Shown here: positions 26,445 through 35,151 of the stretch, one piece after another
Layout: each line of letters opens with the position of its first letter
Numbering within the stretch: the stretch's first letter is position 1
Origin: Methanofastidiosum sp.
GTDB taxonomy: Archaea > Methanobacteriota_B > Thermococci > Methanofastidiosales > Methanofastidiosaceae
Assembly (NCBI GenBank): GCA_020854815.1
Contig: JAHKLW010000031.1
Span: forward strand, 1 to 44,269
Direction: 5' to 3'
Length of the DNA stretch: 44,269 bases
Notes under the pieces: model-generated
The model's database searches: none
Seen by the model: the letters and a program-made list of their open reading frames with translations, nothing else
Told to the model about the DNA's origin: nothing
Program-made: the position numbers and the translations under genes

Positions 26445-28799
26445 TTAAAAGAAATCCCCAAGTGTCATCTGTTTATTTTTAGAATATTTTAAGTTTTCTT
26501 CTGTGTACCCAAATCCTTTAAGAATTCTCATAACTGCGGGCAATACTTGATTGTCAATATAATAGTCTGCATCGTACTTATACTCTGCATTTTTGAAAGA
26601 TTCTACATCATAAGATCTATCCCTAACCATACCGTCCCCACTTTTTACAATAAATGATATCATTGAACCTGCTTTAACTTCCTCTCCTTTTTCTTTCATA
26701 CGTTGTGCTACGATGACGTGAGGCCCTATTTGTTTGTAGCTTGATAGGGGCATTGTTAATTGAGTGTATATGATAAGTGAATCTAGAGGAGTTTTGCCTT
26801 CAATTAACTCTTGAGTAATTTTTCTAACAATTTCCGCTGCTTTTTCTGGTCCTTTGCCTTCCAATATAGTTCTTAAAACTTCCTCTTGTGTCTTCTTCGC
26901 GATATCGGCCCAATCTCTCCTTACAACTTCTAGGCCTTTAGTTGTAATATTGTTCTCTTTATCAATGATTGCGTATCTTTTCTTAGAAACAAAAAATCCA
27001 CGTCTGTAATATCCTTGAAATTCCAGTTCCATGAAATCAGGGAGGATCGAGTTAACTTTGCCCCTAAAATATTTCGATTTTTCCATATCTTCGGATCCTA
27101 ATCCTACAAATAAACTGTCAGTATCACCATAAAGAACATTCAATCCCATCTCTTCGGCAATTTTTATTGCTTTGTGGATATACTCTCTTCCCCATGAAGC
27201 GATGCTTGAAGCTGCTTCTTTTGAATACCATCTTGAACGGGGGTATCCCATATAGCCATAGAAAGAGTTAGCAAGAATTTTAAGAGCCCATTGTTGGGAT
27301 TGATAGATAGTCTTTTCATTTTTATCAGAAGCTTCCTTTAATTTTTTCTTAATCTGTACCCTCCTTTCGATAAGCTCTTTCAGTATTTCAGGAATGAATC
27401 CTTTTTTATTAAGACAAAAATTAACTCCTTCTGGAGAGATATTATCGCAACAATCACAACCTATTGTATTTGGGTCTATATTATGTGCAATAATTATGGA
27501 GGGATATAGGGATCTAAAGTCAAAAACGGCTATGTGCTCGTGAAGTCCTTTTTTAGGGTCCAGAACAAATCCACCTTCATAAGTTTCAGATGACCTTTCA
27601 AGGTATTCACTACCTTTTGGTTTATTAGGAACAATTGTTTTTTCTTCAAATGCTCTTTTCATTAAAAGGTATTCAACCATATTAGAGGATGCCATTCGTG
27701 ACATATCAAAAATATTCTGTCCCACTATCCTCGAGAGTTCTATTTCTAGAGGGCCTATAGCTGCCCCAATTTCCTTTGCTGCTATAGCATCCTCTTTATT
27801 GTATAATGCAACTTTTAAAAGTCCTTCTTGCGTTCCTTCTTCCCAAAACTGATCCATCTCAGCTAATTGAATTTTACTTTTCTCTTTGCCCAAAAAATTG
27901 AGGTACACATTTTCAAGAGTATATTTGTTTAAACTTAGTAATTTTCTACTTAGTGGATAAAGATCAATATGTACCATACCGGGGATCTTGCTACTGTCAT
28001 TAATTCCTCTTCTATCAATTCTTATATCGTCAATTATGGGGTGGGTTATTTTTAGTTTTTTTGCCCTTTCATATATGTAGGGAAAATCAAATGTATCCCC
28101 GTTGTAAGTATAAATTATGTCAGGATTATACTCTAGAAGAATATCAAAAAATTTCTTTAACATAGATATCTCATTATCAACAATCTCGATATAATCTGCT
28201 GTGACATTTTTATAAGTAATTACCTTATCAAAATCATTAGTGGAAATACCAACCATGATGATAGGATCGTATTGGGCATCAGGTTTTGCCTTGCAGTATA
28301 CTTCTATATCAAATGCTAGAACTTTAAGTGATAGATTTAGATTTCCTCCTATTTGGAAATTTTTTATAATAGGGATTTCTCCCTCTTTTTCAATTTCAAA
28401 ATTGTAGTGTATTGCAGGGATAAGATTTTTATCAATAAGAAACCTTCTAGCAAAGGGAATGTCATATTCATAAATCTCTGTAATATCCTCTATTTCTTTT
28501 CTAAGATTGGGAACATCCGAGGGGTGATTAAAAATTACTTTTAGGACAGGCACTTTATTGCCAAAAATATATCTCTCTTCAATTATACATTTTTTAATAG
28601 TTAAGAATTTCCCATGTGATCCCTTACTTATTTCCTCAATTAGCTCCTTTTTAGATTCAATCTCTCTCTGATCGCACACTGCCCAAATATATGGCTCAAA
28701 GTCTTTATAGAACGCCTCAATTTTTGAATCATTCTTAAGAATTAATCTAACATATGCTTTTTCGTTGAACGTTTTGTAATCGGAATCTAAGACAAACAT
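26445..28799 (-). CDS. polB: Family B replicative-type DNA polymerase
   Basis: This is a DNA polymerase with proofreading, 784 aa. Exonuclease motifs are LAFDIEVY (D164, E166), YTYNGDTFDFPY (D235) and YNKEDA (D337). Polymerase motifs are A DFRSLYPSII (427-436), B KILANSFYGYMGY (507-519) and C YGDTDS (557-562). The C-terminus ends QMTLGDFF, a PCNA-binding PIP box. The frame extends 22 codons further upstream, but ATG 28799 gives the family start MFVLDSDYK and lies about 25 nt after a TATA box at 28817-28828. No intein is present: all motifs are contiguous. Confidence 0.96.
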   Translation of the reverse strand: MFVLDSDYKTFNEKAYVRLILKNDSKIEAFYKDFEPYIWAVCDQREIESKKELIEEISKGSHGKFLTIKKCIIEERYIFGNKVPVLKVIFNHPSDVPNLRKEIEDITEIYEYDIPFARRFLIDKNLIPAIHYNFEIEKEGEIPIIKNFQIGGNLNLSLKVLAFDIEVYCKAKPDAQYDPIIMVGISTNDFDKVITYKNVTADYIEIVDNEISMLKKFFDILLEYNPDIIYTYNGDTFDFPYIYERAKKLKITHPIIDDIRIDRRGINDSSKIPGMVHIDLYPLSRKLLSLNKYTLENVYLNFLGKEKSKIQLAEMDQFWEEGTQEGLLKVALYNKEDAIAAKEIGAAIGPLEIELSRIVGQNIFDMSRMASSNMVEYLLMKRAFEEKTIVPNKPKGSEYLERSSETYEGGFVLDPKKGLHEHIAVFDFRSLYPSIIIAHNIDPNTIGCDCCDNISPEGVNFCLNKKGFIPEILKELIERRVQIKKKLKEASDKNEKTIYQSQQWALKILANSFYGYMGYPRSRWYSKEAASSIASWGREYIHKAIKIAEEMGLNVLYGDTDSLFVGLGSEDMEKSKYFRGKVNSILPDFMELEFQGYYRRGFFVSKKRYAIIDKENNITTKGLEVVRRDWADIAKKTQEEVLRTILEGKGPEKAAEIVRKITQELIEGKTPLDSLIIYTQLTMPLSSYKQIGPHVIVAQRMKEKGEEVKAGSMISFIVKSGDGMVRDRSYDVESFKNAEYKYDADYYIDNQVLPAVMRILKGFGYTEENLKYSKNKQMTLGDFF

Positions 28800-28895
28800 A
28801 AAAATAATTATTATTTTTAATATAAATATCTTATGACGATATAGCCCTAAGATATAATTGTTCAAAAATAATTAGGCCACTAGACAAAAGCAAAG

Positions 28896-28905
28896 TTTAT
28901 AAATA
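28896..28905 (+). promoter_or_regulatory. TATA box of the small membrane protein-symporter operon
   Basis: TTTATAAATA is centred about 26 nt before the ATG at 28926, so the first codon lies near the expected transcription start. Confidence 0.6.
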
Positions 28906-28925
28906 CTTTTTCTAAACAAACGCTA

Positions 28926-29084
28926 ATGAAAAATTTAGAGGTATTAGTAATTGTAGCGATAATGTCACTTCCATTCTTCCTAATCAAAAAGGAGGATTTT
29001 ACTACTTTTATTTATTGGACTGCTGTAACTGTTGGTTACTTATTCTATATTGTTTTTTCAACAAAAAGGTGGACAAATGAATAA
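28926..29084 (+). CDS. 52-aa membrane protein overlapping the symporter gene
   Basis: The 52-aa product has two hydrophobic segments: VLVIVAIMSLPFFLI, then FIYWTAVTVGYLFYIVFS, with a Lys/Glu/Asp turn between and a charged end (TKRWTNE). It starts 26 nt after a TATA box, and its last 8 nt overlap the symporter start, whose Shine-Dalgarno (AGGTGG) is inside this gene. Several sodium/solute symporters (for example PanF with the YhdT/DUF997 protein) are paired with such small membrane proteins. By analogy it may be an accessory subunit, but I recognise no specific family. Confidence 0.75.
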   Translation: MKNLEVLVIVAIMSLPFFLIKKEDFTTFIYWTAVTVGYLFYIVFSTKRWTNE

Positions 29085-30450
29085 CATATTGATACTAATC
29101 GGTATTTACGCCATAATAGGTACGATTATTGCTTTGTATTTCAAAGGTGCCAAGACACAAGAAAGTTTCTTTATTGGAGATAGGAATATTAGCGGAGTTG
29201 TTTCAGCACTTACCTATGCTGCAACCACTTATTCTGCTTTTATGATGGTCGGGCTAGTCGGACTATCATATGCAACTGGGGTTGGAGCTTTAGGATTTGA
29301 ATTAACTTATCTAGTTGGAACGCTATTCTTTTTATCATATTATGGTCCGAAGATATGGAGAATTGCTAAGGAAAAAGGAGTTGTGTCTCCATCTGGCTTA
29401 CTCGAAAAAAGATATGGCCCAAAAACAGCTAAGATAGCAGCCACTATATCTTTATTAGCTTTAATACCCTACACATCAGTTCAATTAACAGGGGTTGCCC
29501 TAATACTTGAAACTAATGCAAATTTGAGTTTTGCCACAGGTATTTTAATTGTTGGAATTCTTATTGCCTTGTGGGCATTTCTAGGTGGATTGAGAGGAGT
29601 TGCGTTGAATGATTCAATCCAAGGGATTTTGATGATAGTAGTTTCTATATTTGCCCTAATTTGGGTAGCTTACAGATTTGATTTTTCAGCAATTTCCTCA
29701 ATGGGAGAGTTGATGTATGTTCCTAATGCTATTTGGACCCCAAAATTTTTCTTAGGATTAACTGTACCTTGGTTTTTCTTTGCATTAACTAACCCACAAG
29801 TATTGCAAAGATTATTTATTCCAAAGGATTTATCTGCTTTAAGAAAGATGATTGTATATTTTGGATTATTTGGCGTAGTTTACACAGTTATTGTTAGTTT
29901 TATTGGTATCCAACTTAGGATTCTTACATTTCAAGGATTATTTCCAGTTGTTCAATACAGGGATAATGTAACACCGACTTTACTTTCGCTTATGCCTGAA
30001 TGGCTATCTCTTTTATTGGCTTTTAGCATAATGGCCGCTGCAATAACTACTGCAAATTCAATAGTCCTCACTCTTTCTTCAATGGTTTCAAGAGACATTG
30101 TAAAAGAAAAGGGAATTTTTTACGGAAGACTCTCAATTATTATTATGACCATATTTATTGGGCTTTTTGCAGCAAAGAAGATAAGTTACATAGTTGAATT
30201 GTCTGTTTTATCTTCAACCATATTACTTTGCTTATTGCCACTAATCTTTGGATTATTCCACTATAATATTGGAAAGGATTTAACAGGTTCTGTGACAATA
30301 GTAGGAGGATTTTTGATGGCAGTCTTACTTACCTTCTTTAAAATATCCTTAATTGGTCTTCCCACAGCTATAACAACGCTAATATTTTGTTTTGGGCTGT
30401 TCTTTGTTATGGGAACGCTAGAATCAAAGTATATTGATAAACAAAAATAA
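29077..30450 (+). CDS. Sodium:solute symporter (SSS/PutP family)
   Basis: This is a secondary transporter of 457 aa with about 12-13 membrane helices. Family landmarks include YFKGAKTQESFFIGDRNISG at the N-terminus, ALTYAATTYSAFMMVG for helix 2, WAFLGGLRGVALNDSIQGI and TNPQVLQRLF. SIMAAAITTANSIVLTLSS in the later half resembles the Na2-site helix. The substrate is unresolved (proline, pantothenate and carboxylates are all family options). ATG 29077 is chosen over TTG 29032, because AGGTGG precedes it and the protein then starts at the first helix. Confidence 0.9.
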   Translation: MNNILILIGIYAIIGTIIALYFKGAKTQESFFIGDRNISGVVSALTYAATTYSAFMMVGLVGLSYATGVGALGFELTYLVGTLFFLSYYGPKIWRIAKEKGVVSPSGLLEKRYGPKTAKIAATISLLALIPYTSVQLTGVALILETNANLSFATGILIVGILIALWAFLGGLRGVALNDSIQGILMIVVSIFALIWVAYRFDFSAISSMGELMYVPNAIWTPKFFLGLTVPWFFFALTNPQVLQRLFIPKDLSALRKMIVYFGLFGVVYTVIVSFIGIQLRILTFQGLFPVVQYRDNVTPTLLSLMPEWLSLLLAFSIMAAAITTANSIVLTLSSMVSRDIVKEKGIFYGRLSIIIMTIFIGLFAAKKISYIVELSVLSSTILLCLLPLIFGLFHYNIGKDLTGSVTIVGGFLMAVLLTFFKISLIGLPTAITTLIFCFGLFFVMGTLESKYIDKQK

Positions 30451-30469
30451 TATAAAAATTATAATGGAG

Positions 30470-30874
30470 TTAATCGAGTAGTCTTTTCTGCCCTTCTAAT
30501 TTTTGGATTGAGGCAATATTTTGACTTGACTCGAGGCATCCCGAATAGTTTCCATCTTTATCTCTTAGGGCATAGTATTCAATCATTACCTTTTCCTCTT
30601 CGCCATTTTTCCCAATAGGTATGTCAATCCAAAATCTTGCCTTATCGCATATACCTTCTTTCATTTCTCCAATTATTTGCTCAACTTTGTCAAGACTCCT
30701 TTCAGGATGGCACTGTCTAACATCTCTTCCTAGGGCAGCTTCTGGCCTTTTAAAAATTCTTGTCTCATGTTTATTCCAAGCTAATACTTTATCATCTTCA
30801 TCAAGGACCGAAAATTCAAGTGGAAGGGTCTCAAGAATTGCTTCAAGTATTTTACCTTCAATTTTTCCAATCAT
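30470..30874 (-). CDS. Single PAS-domain protein (DUF438 C-terminal type)
   Basis: The 134-aa protein is one PAS domain with no output domain: ILETLPLEFSVLDEDDKVLAWNKHETRIFKR, quoted here by its ends, then GRDVRQCHPERSLDKVEQII and KARFWIDIPIG. The CHP-x-x-S segment is characteristic of the PAS domain found after DUF438/hemerythrin in anaerobes. The conserved Cys and His could bind a cofactor such as heme, but that is a guess. It is last in the minus-strand unit after the Fe-S membrane protein and the cupin, 21 nt from the latter. Confidence 0.82.
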   Translation of the reverse strand: MIGKIEGKILEAILETLPLEFSVLDEDDKVLAWNKHETRIFKRPEAALGRDVRQCHPERSLDKVEQIIGEMKEGICDKARFWIDIPIGKNGEEEKVMIEYYALRDKDGNYSGCLESSQNIASIQKLEGQKRLLD

Positions 30875-30895
30875 TTTATCGCTCTTATAATCTTA

Positions 30896-31234
30896 TTAAA
30901 GTAATTTTGTTTGCTCAGTCGGTCTTGGAATCTTAACTACAAGAAAACGAAATACTTTATCACTTTGATTCATTAATCTGTGTGGAATCTTTGCAGGGCT
31001 CTCAATTAGTGAATCAGGACTTACTTCTTCCTTCTCATCCCCAATTTCTACGATTCCTTTTCCTTCAAGTACATAGAAGAATACATCGACAGGAGTTATG
31101 TGTTTTAAAAGGGCCTCCCCTGGTTTTAGTGTTATATGCATTGTCTGTGCTTTTTCAGAATCATATAACTTTCTAACATCCACTTTATGTGGGGTTTCAA
31201 CTATCTTTTGTTCACTTACTTTAACTATTTTCAT
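30896..31234 (-). CDS. Small cupin-domain protein
   Basis: This is a single cupin barrel of 112 aa: TLKPGEALLKHITPVDVFFYVLEGKG covers cupin motif 1 and DSLIESPAKIPHRLMN motif 2. Metal ligands appear incomplete compared with the usual two His plus Glu in motif 1 (one His in LLKHITPVD), with PHR in motif 2 retained. It may be a ligand sensor or an enzyme. It sits 10 nt after the Fe-S membrane protein gene and 21 nt before the PAS gene, so these three form one operon. Confidence 0.87.
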   Translation of the reverse strand: MKIVKVSEQKIVETPHKVDVRKLYDSEKAQTMHITLKPGEALLKHITPVDVFFYVLEGKGIVEIGDEKEEVSPDSLIESPAKIPHRLMNQSDKVFRFLVVKIPRPTEQTKLL

Positions 31235-31244
31235 TTGATCACCT

Positions 31245-31877
31245 TTATATTTTTATAGAATCAAATTTACAGATTTTTTCACACTCATAGCATAAAATGC
31301 ATTTGCTACCTATTACATCAAATTTTTCATTATTTAATTCTATTGCTTCTGTAGGGCATGCTTTTTTACATAAATTACAGTTTGTGCATGAAAGATTATC
31401 TATATTGGGCATTAATGGCCTCTTTATCGAAGGTAATCTCATTATTAATCCAAATGGACATAAATAGTTGTGCCATAAGTCAGAAGTAAATAATGCAAGT
31501 ATAGGAAATGCAACAATTAGAAATGGAATTTTAATTGGGAGTACTAGGCCGGAGATTTTTAATAATATCAAAGCTAGCAATATTGCTGAAATTGGGTAAT
31601 AAACAAAGCCTTTCTTAAAAGTGGTAGGTGTTTTGATTTTTTTGAGATTTAATTTATTAAGTATGTATCTCCATCCTTTATCAAATGCGTGGAAGGGACA
31701 AAAATAACCACAGAATAGCTTCCCAAATATTAATGAAGATAAAGAAAATCCTAGCATCCACAAGAGCAAAATAGATTCTTTTTTATTTTTAATAAATACT
31801 ACAAAAGCCACTATAGAAATAGCTAAAGTCAAAACTTGAATAATTCGTCTTTTGTTCATATTTTTCGAGATTTTCAT
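31245..31877 (-). CDS. NapH-like polyferredoxin membrane protein
   Basis: This is an electron-transfer membrane protein of 210 aa with about four helices. Cytoplasmic-side motifs are LFCGYFCPFHAF and YLCPFGLIMR, as in the NapH/CcoG/RdxA family. The C-terminal pair of [4Fe-4S] clusters is CTNCNLCKKACP and CILCYECEKICK. In NapH the protein passes electrons between quinol or ferredoxin and periplasmic partners; a partner is not evident here. The ATG lies about 25 nt from the symmetric TATA box at 31901-31911, so it is probably leaderless and first in the operon. Confidence 0.88.
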   Translation of the reverse strand: MKISKNMNKRRIIQVLTLAISIVAFVVFIKNKKESILLLWMLGFSLSSLIFGKLFCGYFCPFHAFDKGWRYILNKLNLKKIKTPTTFKKGFVYYPISAILLALILLKISGLVLPIKIPFLIVAFPILALFTSDLWHNYLCPFGLIMRLPSIKRPLMPNIDNLSCTNCNLCKKACPTEAIELNNEKFDVIGSKCILCYECEKICKFDSIKI

Positions 31878-31900
31878 TTAAAATATAAATATTTCCACAA

Positions 31901-31911
31901 CTTTAATATAT
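31901..31911. promoter_or_regulatory. Symmetric TATA box placed for two divergent starts
   Basis: CTTTAATATAT reads as a TATA-like box on either strand. Its centre is about 26 nt from the plus-strand ATG at 31932 and about 29 nt from the minus-strand ATG at 31877. No second good TATA box at proper spacing is seen in the 54-nt gap. Confidence 0.5.
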
Positions 31912-31929
31912 GAAAAGTATTATTTCATA
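31909..31929. promoter_or_regulatory. Inverted repeat overlapping the TrmB-type gene promoter
   Basis: The arms TATGAAA and TTTCATA are exact reverse complements, separated by AGTATTA. The left arm overlaps the TATA box and the right arm ends 2 nt before the regulator's ATG. A protein bound here would block both divergent transcripts, so autoregulation by the adjacent TrmB-type protein is plausible but unproven. Confidence 0.5.
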
Positions 31930-31931
31930 CT

Positions 31932-32708
31932 ATGGAAATTGAAGAACAGCTAATGAGAGTTGGATTAACAGAATATGAATCAAAGGTACTCTTATCTATA
32001 ATTAAAAATAGTGAATCTTCGGCAAAAGATATTTCCATAGATTCAGGCGTACCCTACTCGAGAATTTACGACACCATAAATGACTTACTAAAAAAAGAGT
32101 GGATAAAGAAAAAAGAAGGAAGGCCTTCACTATTCATTTTAGGCGATATTAATGAAAGGATGGATGAATACGTTAATGAGAATAAAAAAATAGCAGAAAT
32201 GATTAAACTTAATTTAGAGAATCTCTCAGATAAAAATAGATATGAACTTTTACCAACAATAAATGTTGAAAGAAATTGGAATAATTTTTATAAGAAATTA
32301 GAAGAGTTGAGCAATGGCTCGAAAGAATTAACTTGTGTTTTTGGATTTTTTAATTCAATTGCTTTTGAGAAAATCAATTTGATATTAAAAAGCAAATATT
32401 TTCCAAAAAATCTATTTGTTAAAAGTGAAATACTAAATAAAGAACTAATTAAAGAATTAAAAAACATATCTCCCCTATACAATATCAGAGTACTACCATT
32501 TACGCCAAAAGTATTGTTATTTCTTTTTAATGGAAAGGACATACTTATCGTTCTCCCTCATTTGTCTGAAAATATTAATTCTGAAGGAGGAGATATAAAA
32601 TTTCTTGAGATTAGAAACTTTGAAATAGGTAAAATACTAGATAAGATGATACAGATAGCATTGATAGAATCATTGCCATTGAAAGATGTGCAAAACTTGA
32701 ATTCTTAA
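31932..32708 (+). CDS. TrmB-family transcriptional regulator
   Basis: The 258-aa protein has an N-terminal winged helix-turn-helix of TrmB type (LMRVGLTEYESKVLLSIIKN...SAKDISIDSGVPYSRIYDTI), then a Lys/Glu-rich coiled linker (about 80-105) and a C-terminal region that lacks an evident TrmB sugar-binding module. It is divergent from the NapH-cupin-PAS operon and shares its promoter region, which contains an inverted repeat. Control of that operon and of itself is the natural hypothesis. Confidence 0.85.
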   Translation: MEIEEQLMRVGLTEYESKVLLSIIKNSESSAKDISIDSGVPYSRIYDTINDLLKKEWIKKKEGRPSLFILGDINERMDEYVNENKKIAEMIKLNLENLSDKNRYELLPTINVERNWNNFYKKLEELSNGSKELTCVFGFFNSIAFEKINLILKSKYFPKNLFVKSEILNKELIKELKNISPLYNIRVLPFTPKVLLFLFNGKDILIVLPHLSENINSEGGDIKFLEIRNFEIGKILDKMIQIALIESLPLKDVQNLNS

Positions 32709-32727
32709 AAAGTGAGATTGAATTTTT

Positions 32728-33279
32728 ATGAAAAAAATTTATGAAAAAATACTTTATGAAGGAAATTGGCTTCAATTAAAGGAAACTCTTTATAATAACA
32801 ATGGAAATGAAGTTAAATGGGAAACAGTCGATAGAAAAACATCTAAGATAACAGTCGTTATTGTTGCTAAATTGATTCCTTCTGAAAAGTATATATTAAT
32901 CAAACAATATAGGATATCAATTAATAATTACATCATAGGCTTCCCAGCAGGAGTTTCCGAAGGAAAAGAGTTAGAATCGGATATAAAAAAAGAATTAAAA
33001 GAAGAAACTGGATACGTAGGAGAAATTATCTCTATTAGCCCTCCTTTAAAATCAAACCCAGGGCTGACTGATGAAACAGTTAGAATAGCTACCGTTCTAA
33101 TTGATGAAAATATAAAAGAAAATATTAAACCTAGACAGGAACTTGAACCATCTGAAGAAATCGAGGTAATATTAATAAAAAAAGAGGAAATTAGAAAATT
33201 TATTGAAGGTCAAATAGAAATTGGAACAGATATAGGTGTCGGAATTTGGTATACTTTCAATTTGTTAAACTTATTCTAG
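32728..33279 (+). CDS. Nudix hydrolase, ADP-ribose pyrophosphatase-like
   Basis: The 183-aa protein contains the Nudix box as GVSEGKELESDIKKELKEET followed by GYVG. The usual REUxEE core is KELKEE here, so the conserved Arg is Lys while the Mg-binding Glu residues are kept. The upstream ILIKQYRISINNYIIGFPAG is the typical substrate-side strand of ADP-ribose or NDP-sugar pyrophosphatases. It likely removes ADP-ribose or related metabolites. It follows the TrmB-type gene by 19 nt and may be cotranscribed. Confidence 0.88.
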   Translation: MKKIYEKILYEGNWLQLKETLYNNNGNEVKWETVDRKTSKITVVIVAKLIPSEKYILIKQYRISINNYIIGFPAGVSEGKELESDIKKELKEETGYVGEIISISPPLKSNPGLTDETVRIATVLIDENIKENIKPRQELEPSEEIEVILIKKEEIRKFIEGQIEIGTDIGVGIWYTFNLLNLF

Positions 33280-33326
33280 TAACAAATTTTTTATACTCTT
33301 AAAAATATATTTACTTGGTGTTCAAT

Positions 33327-34022
33327 ATGAAAATTGAATATTTGGGCCACTCGGCTTTTAGAATAACGGGTTCAAAAACTATAATAGTTGATCCTTTTCT
33401 AAATAAAAATCCGAGAGCTTGTTTAAAAGCAAGCGATATTAGAAATGCAGATATTGTTTTAGCAACTCACGGTCACGGAGACCACCTTGGGGATTCCATA
33501 GAGATATGTAAGAATACTGGTGCAGTATTTGTAGCTATACATGAAATAACGCTTTATGCTCAAGAAAATGGGATTACAAAGACTGAAGGAATGAACATGG
33601 GGGGCACTATTGAAATCGAGGGTATAAAAATAACTGCAGTAAGAGCAGATCATTCCAGCTGTATTAATGTAACAGATAAAGGAGGATATTCTGGAGGCAA
33701 TCCCATTGGTTTTGTCGTAAGGGATGGAAATAAAGCATTCTACCATGCAGGAGATACGGGACTTTTTAAAGATATGAAGATAATTGGTGAGCTTTACAAA
33801 CCTGACGTTTCCCTACTTCCAATAGGATCTAGATACACTATGGGGCCAATAGAAGCTGCTTATGCAGCCAAATATTTAAAATCAAAGATTATTGTTCCAA
33901 TGCATTATAATACAACACCTCTAATAAGACAAAATCCTAGTGAACTGAAGATGCTTGTTAAAGAGCTTGAATTAGATGCAGAGGTGAAGATATTAGAACC
34001 CGGGGACTACTTTGAAATTTAA
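33327..34022 (+). CDS. UPF0173 metal-dependent hydrolase (metallo-beta-lactamase fold)
   Basis: The 231-aa protein has the metallo-beta-lactamase HxHxDH motif as THGHGDHLGD (H48, H50, D52, H53), with YLGHSAFRI at the start and HAGDTGLFKDM plus PIGSRYTMGP later. This is the UPF0173 pattern. The substrate is unknown. The start is taken at ATG 33327, preceded by TTGGTGTTCAAT. The frame opening at 33315 is the less likely start. Its end overlaps the next gene by 11 nt. Confidence 0.9.
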   Translation: MKIEYLGHSAFRITGSKTIIVDPFLNKNPRACLKASDIRNADIVLATHGHGDHLGDSIEICKNTGAVFVAIHEITLYAQENGITKTEGMNMGGTIEIEGIKITAVRADHSSCINVTDKGGYSGGNPIGFVVRDGNKAFYHAGDTGLFKDMKIIGELYKPDVSLLPIGSRYTMGPIEAAYAAKYLKSKIIVPMHYNTTPLIRQNPSELKMLVKELELDAEVKILEPGDYFEI

Positions 34023-35151
34023 AGATAAATTATTTTCTCCCTATATTTTTCTCATTGGTTTTATTATATTTTGTGTAATAGGACTAATGGGAAAAAATTA
34101 CTTTGTTGATTATTATAAACCAGGGATTTCATTCTATACTGTTTCATATATCTTCTTAATTATTTCAGCTTTTATTGTTGGAAGTAAAATTAATCTCGAT
34201 ATAAACGAAAATTATTTGTCAGGCATAATCTTATTTCTTGTAGTATTTTTTACTTTCAAAAGATTTGGATATTATTCTATTGTTTTATCCTTGCTAGCCC
34301 TAATGATTCTTATTATGGTTAAGAAAAATTATTTTTCTATTTACTACAAAGAAATATACGTTCTAGGATTGTTATTATGTTTTTTGAATATATTAATTTT
34401 GGGTAAGCTTCCACTATTAAATCCAGAAATTAGAGAATTAGCCCTTACACCTTTGTTTGTTCTTGGATACTCTTTTGTGTTAGTGTCAAATAACTTTGGA
34501 ATCTTAAAAAGTAAATATCCTTATTTTCTAATATTTCCAATTCTTTCATTATTATTATTTGTTCTATATGGATTTAGGACTTATATTATCCTTATAATTA
34601 TTTCAACTATGATAACTTTTTACCAGTTAGGCAAAAAACAAAAAACATTGTATTTTGGTTTAGCCGGTTCAATAATAACTATCGTACTAGGTTATATCAC
34701 AGTATTATTACTTCCCCAAAATTGGAAACTAAATCCTTTCGAATTATTATGGTACAGAGTCACATTTACATTCGATGTTTTTGACAAAATATGCACTACA
34801 ATAGGATTCAAGTTATTTGGTAATTATTCATTATTGACAGAAACTACAACTGGGTATATAATTAGTCAAGAAATACTAAATTATTCTCACAACATTACTT
34901 CAACTATATTTGGTCCAGCGATTTTTGATGGCGGGATTATTGAAGTAATGATATTTACTTTATTTGTATCAATATCGCTATTTAAGTTATATAAGAAGAC
35001 ACAAACTAATACCTTATTAATACCTTATTACAGTCTAATATTGTCAATATTTATAGTTTCAATAGAAATAAGCCCTTATCCATTAATTTTACTTCTAATT
35101 CCACTCTCAATTTATATTTCCAGTTTAGATTTATCTAGTGAACAATTATGA
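34012..35151 (+). CDS. Polytopic membrane protein, possibly an oligosaccharide polymerase
   Basis: The 379-aa protein is almost entirely hydrophobic, with about 10-12 predicted helices. A larger hydrophilic loop lies near residues 240-300 (LNPFELLWYRVTFTFDVFDK; TTGYIISQEIL). The layout, with a loop rich in aromatic and Arg residues before the last helices, resembles archaeal oligosaccharide repeat-unit polymerases (Wzy/O-antigen-polymerase-like). No decisive motif is seen. The start is a TTG that overlaps the upstream gene by 11 nt. Without neighbouring glycosyltransferases the call is weak. Confidence 0.5.
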   Translation: MKFKDKLFSPYIFLIGFIIFCVIGLMGKNYFVDYYKPGISFYTVSYIFLIISAFIVGSKINLDINENYLSGIILFLVVFFTFKRFGYYSIVLSLLALMILIMVKKNYFSIYYKEIYVLGLLLCFLNILILGKLPLLNPEIRELALTPLFVLGYSFVLVSNNFGILKSKYPYFLIFPILSLLLFVLYGFRTYIILIIISTMITFYQLGKKQKTLYFGLAGSIITIVLGYITVLLLPQNWKLNPFELLWYRVTFTFDVFDKICTTIGFKLFGNYSLLTETTTGYIISQEILNYSHNITSTIFGPAIFDGGIIEVMIFTLFVSISLFKLYKKTQTNTLLIPYYSLILSIFIVSIEISPYPLILLLIPLSIYISSLDLSSEQL

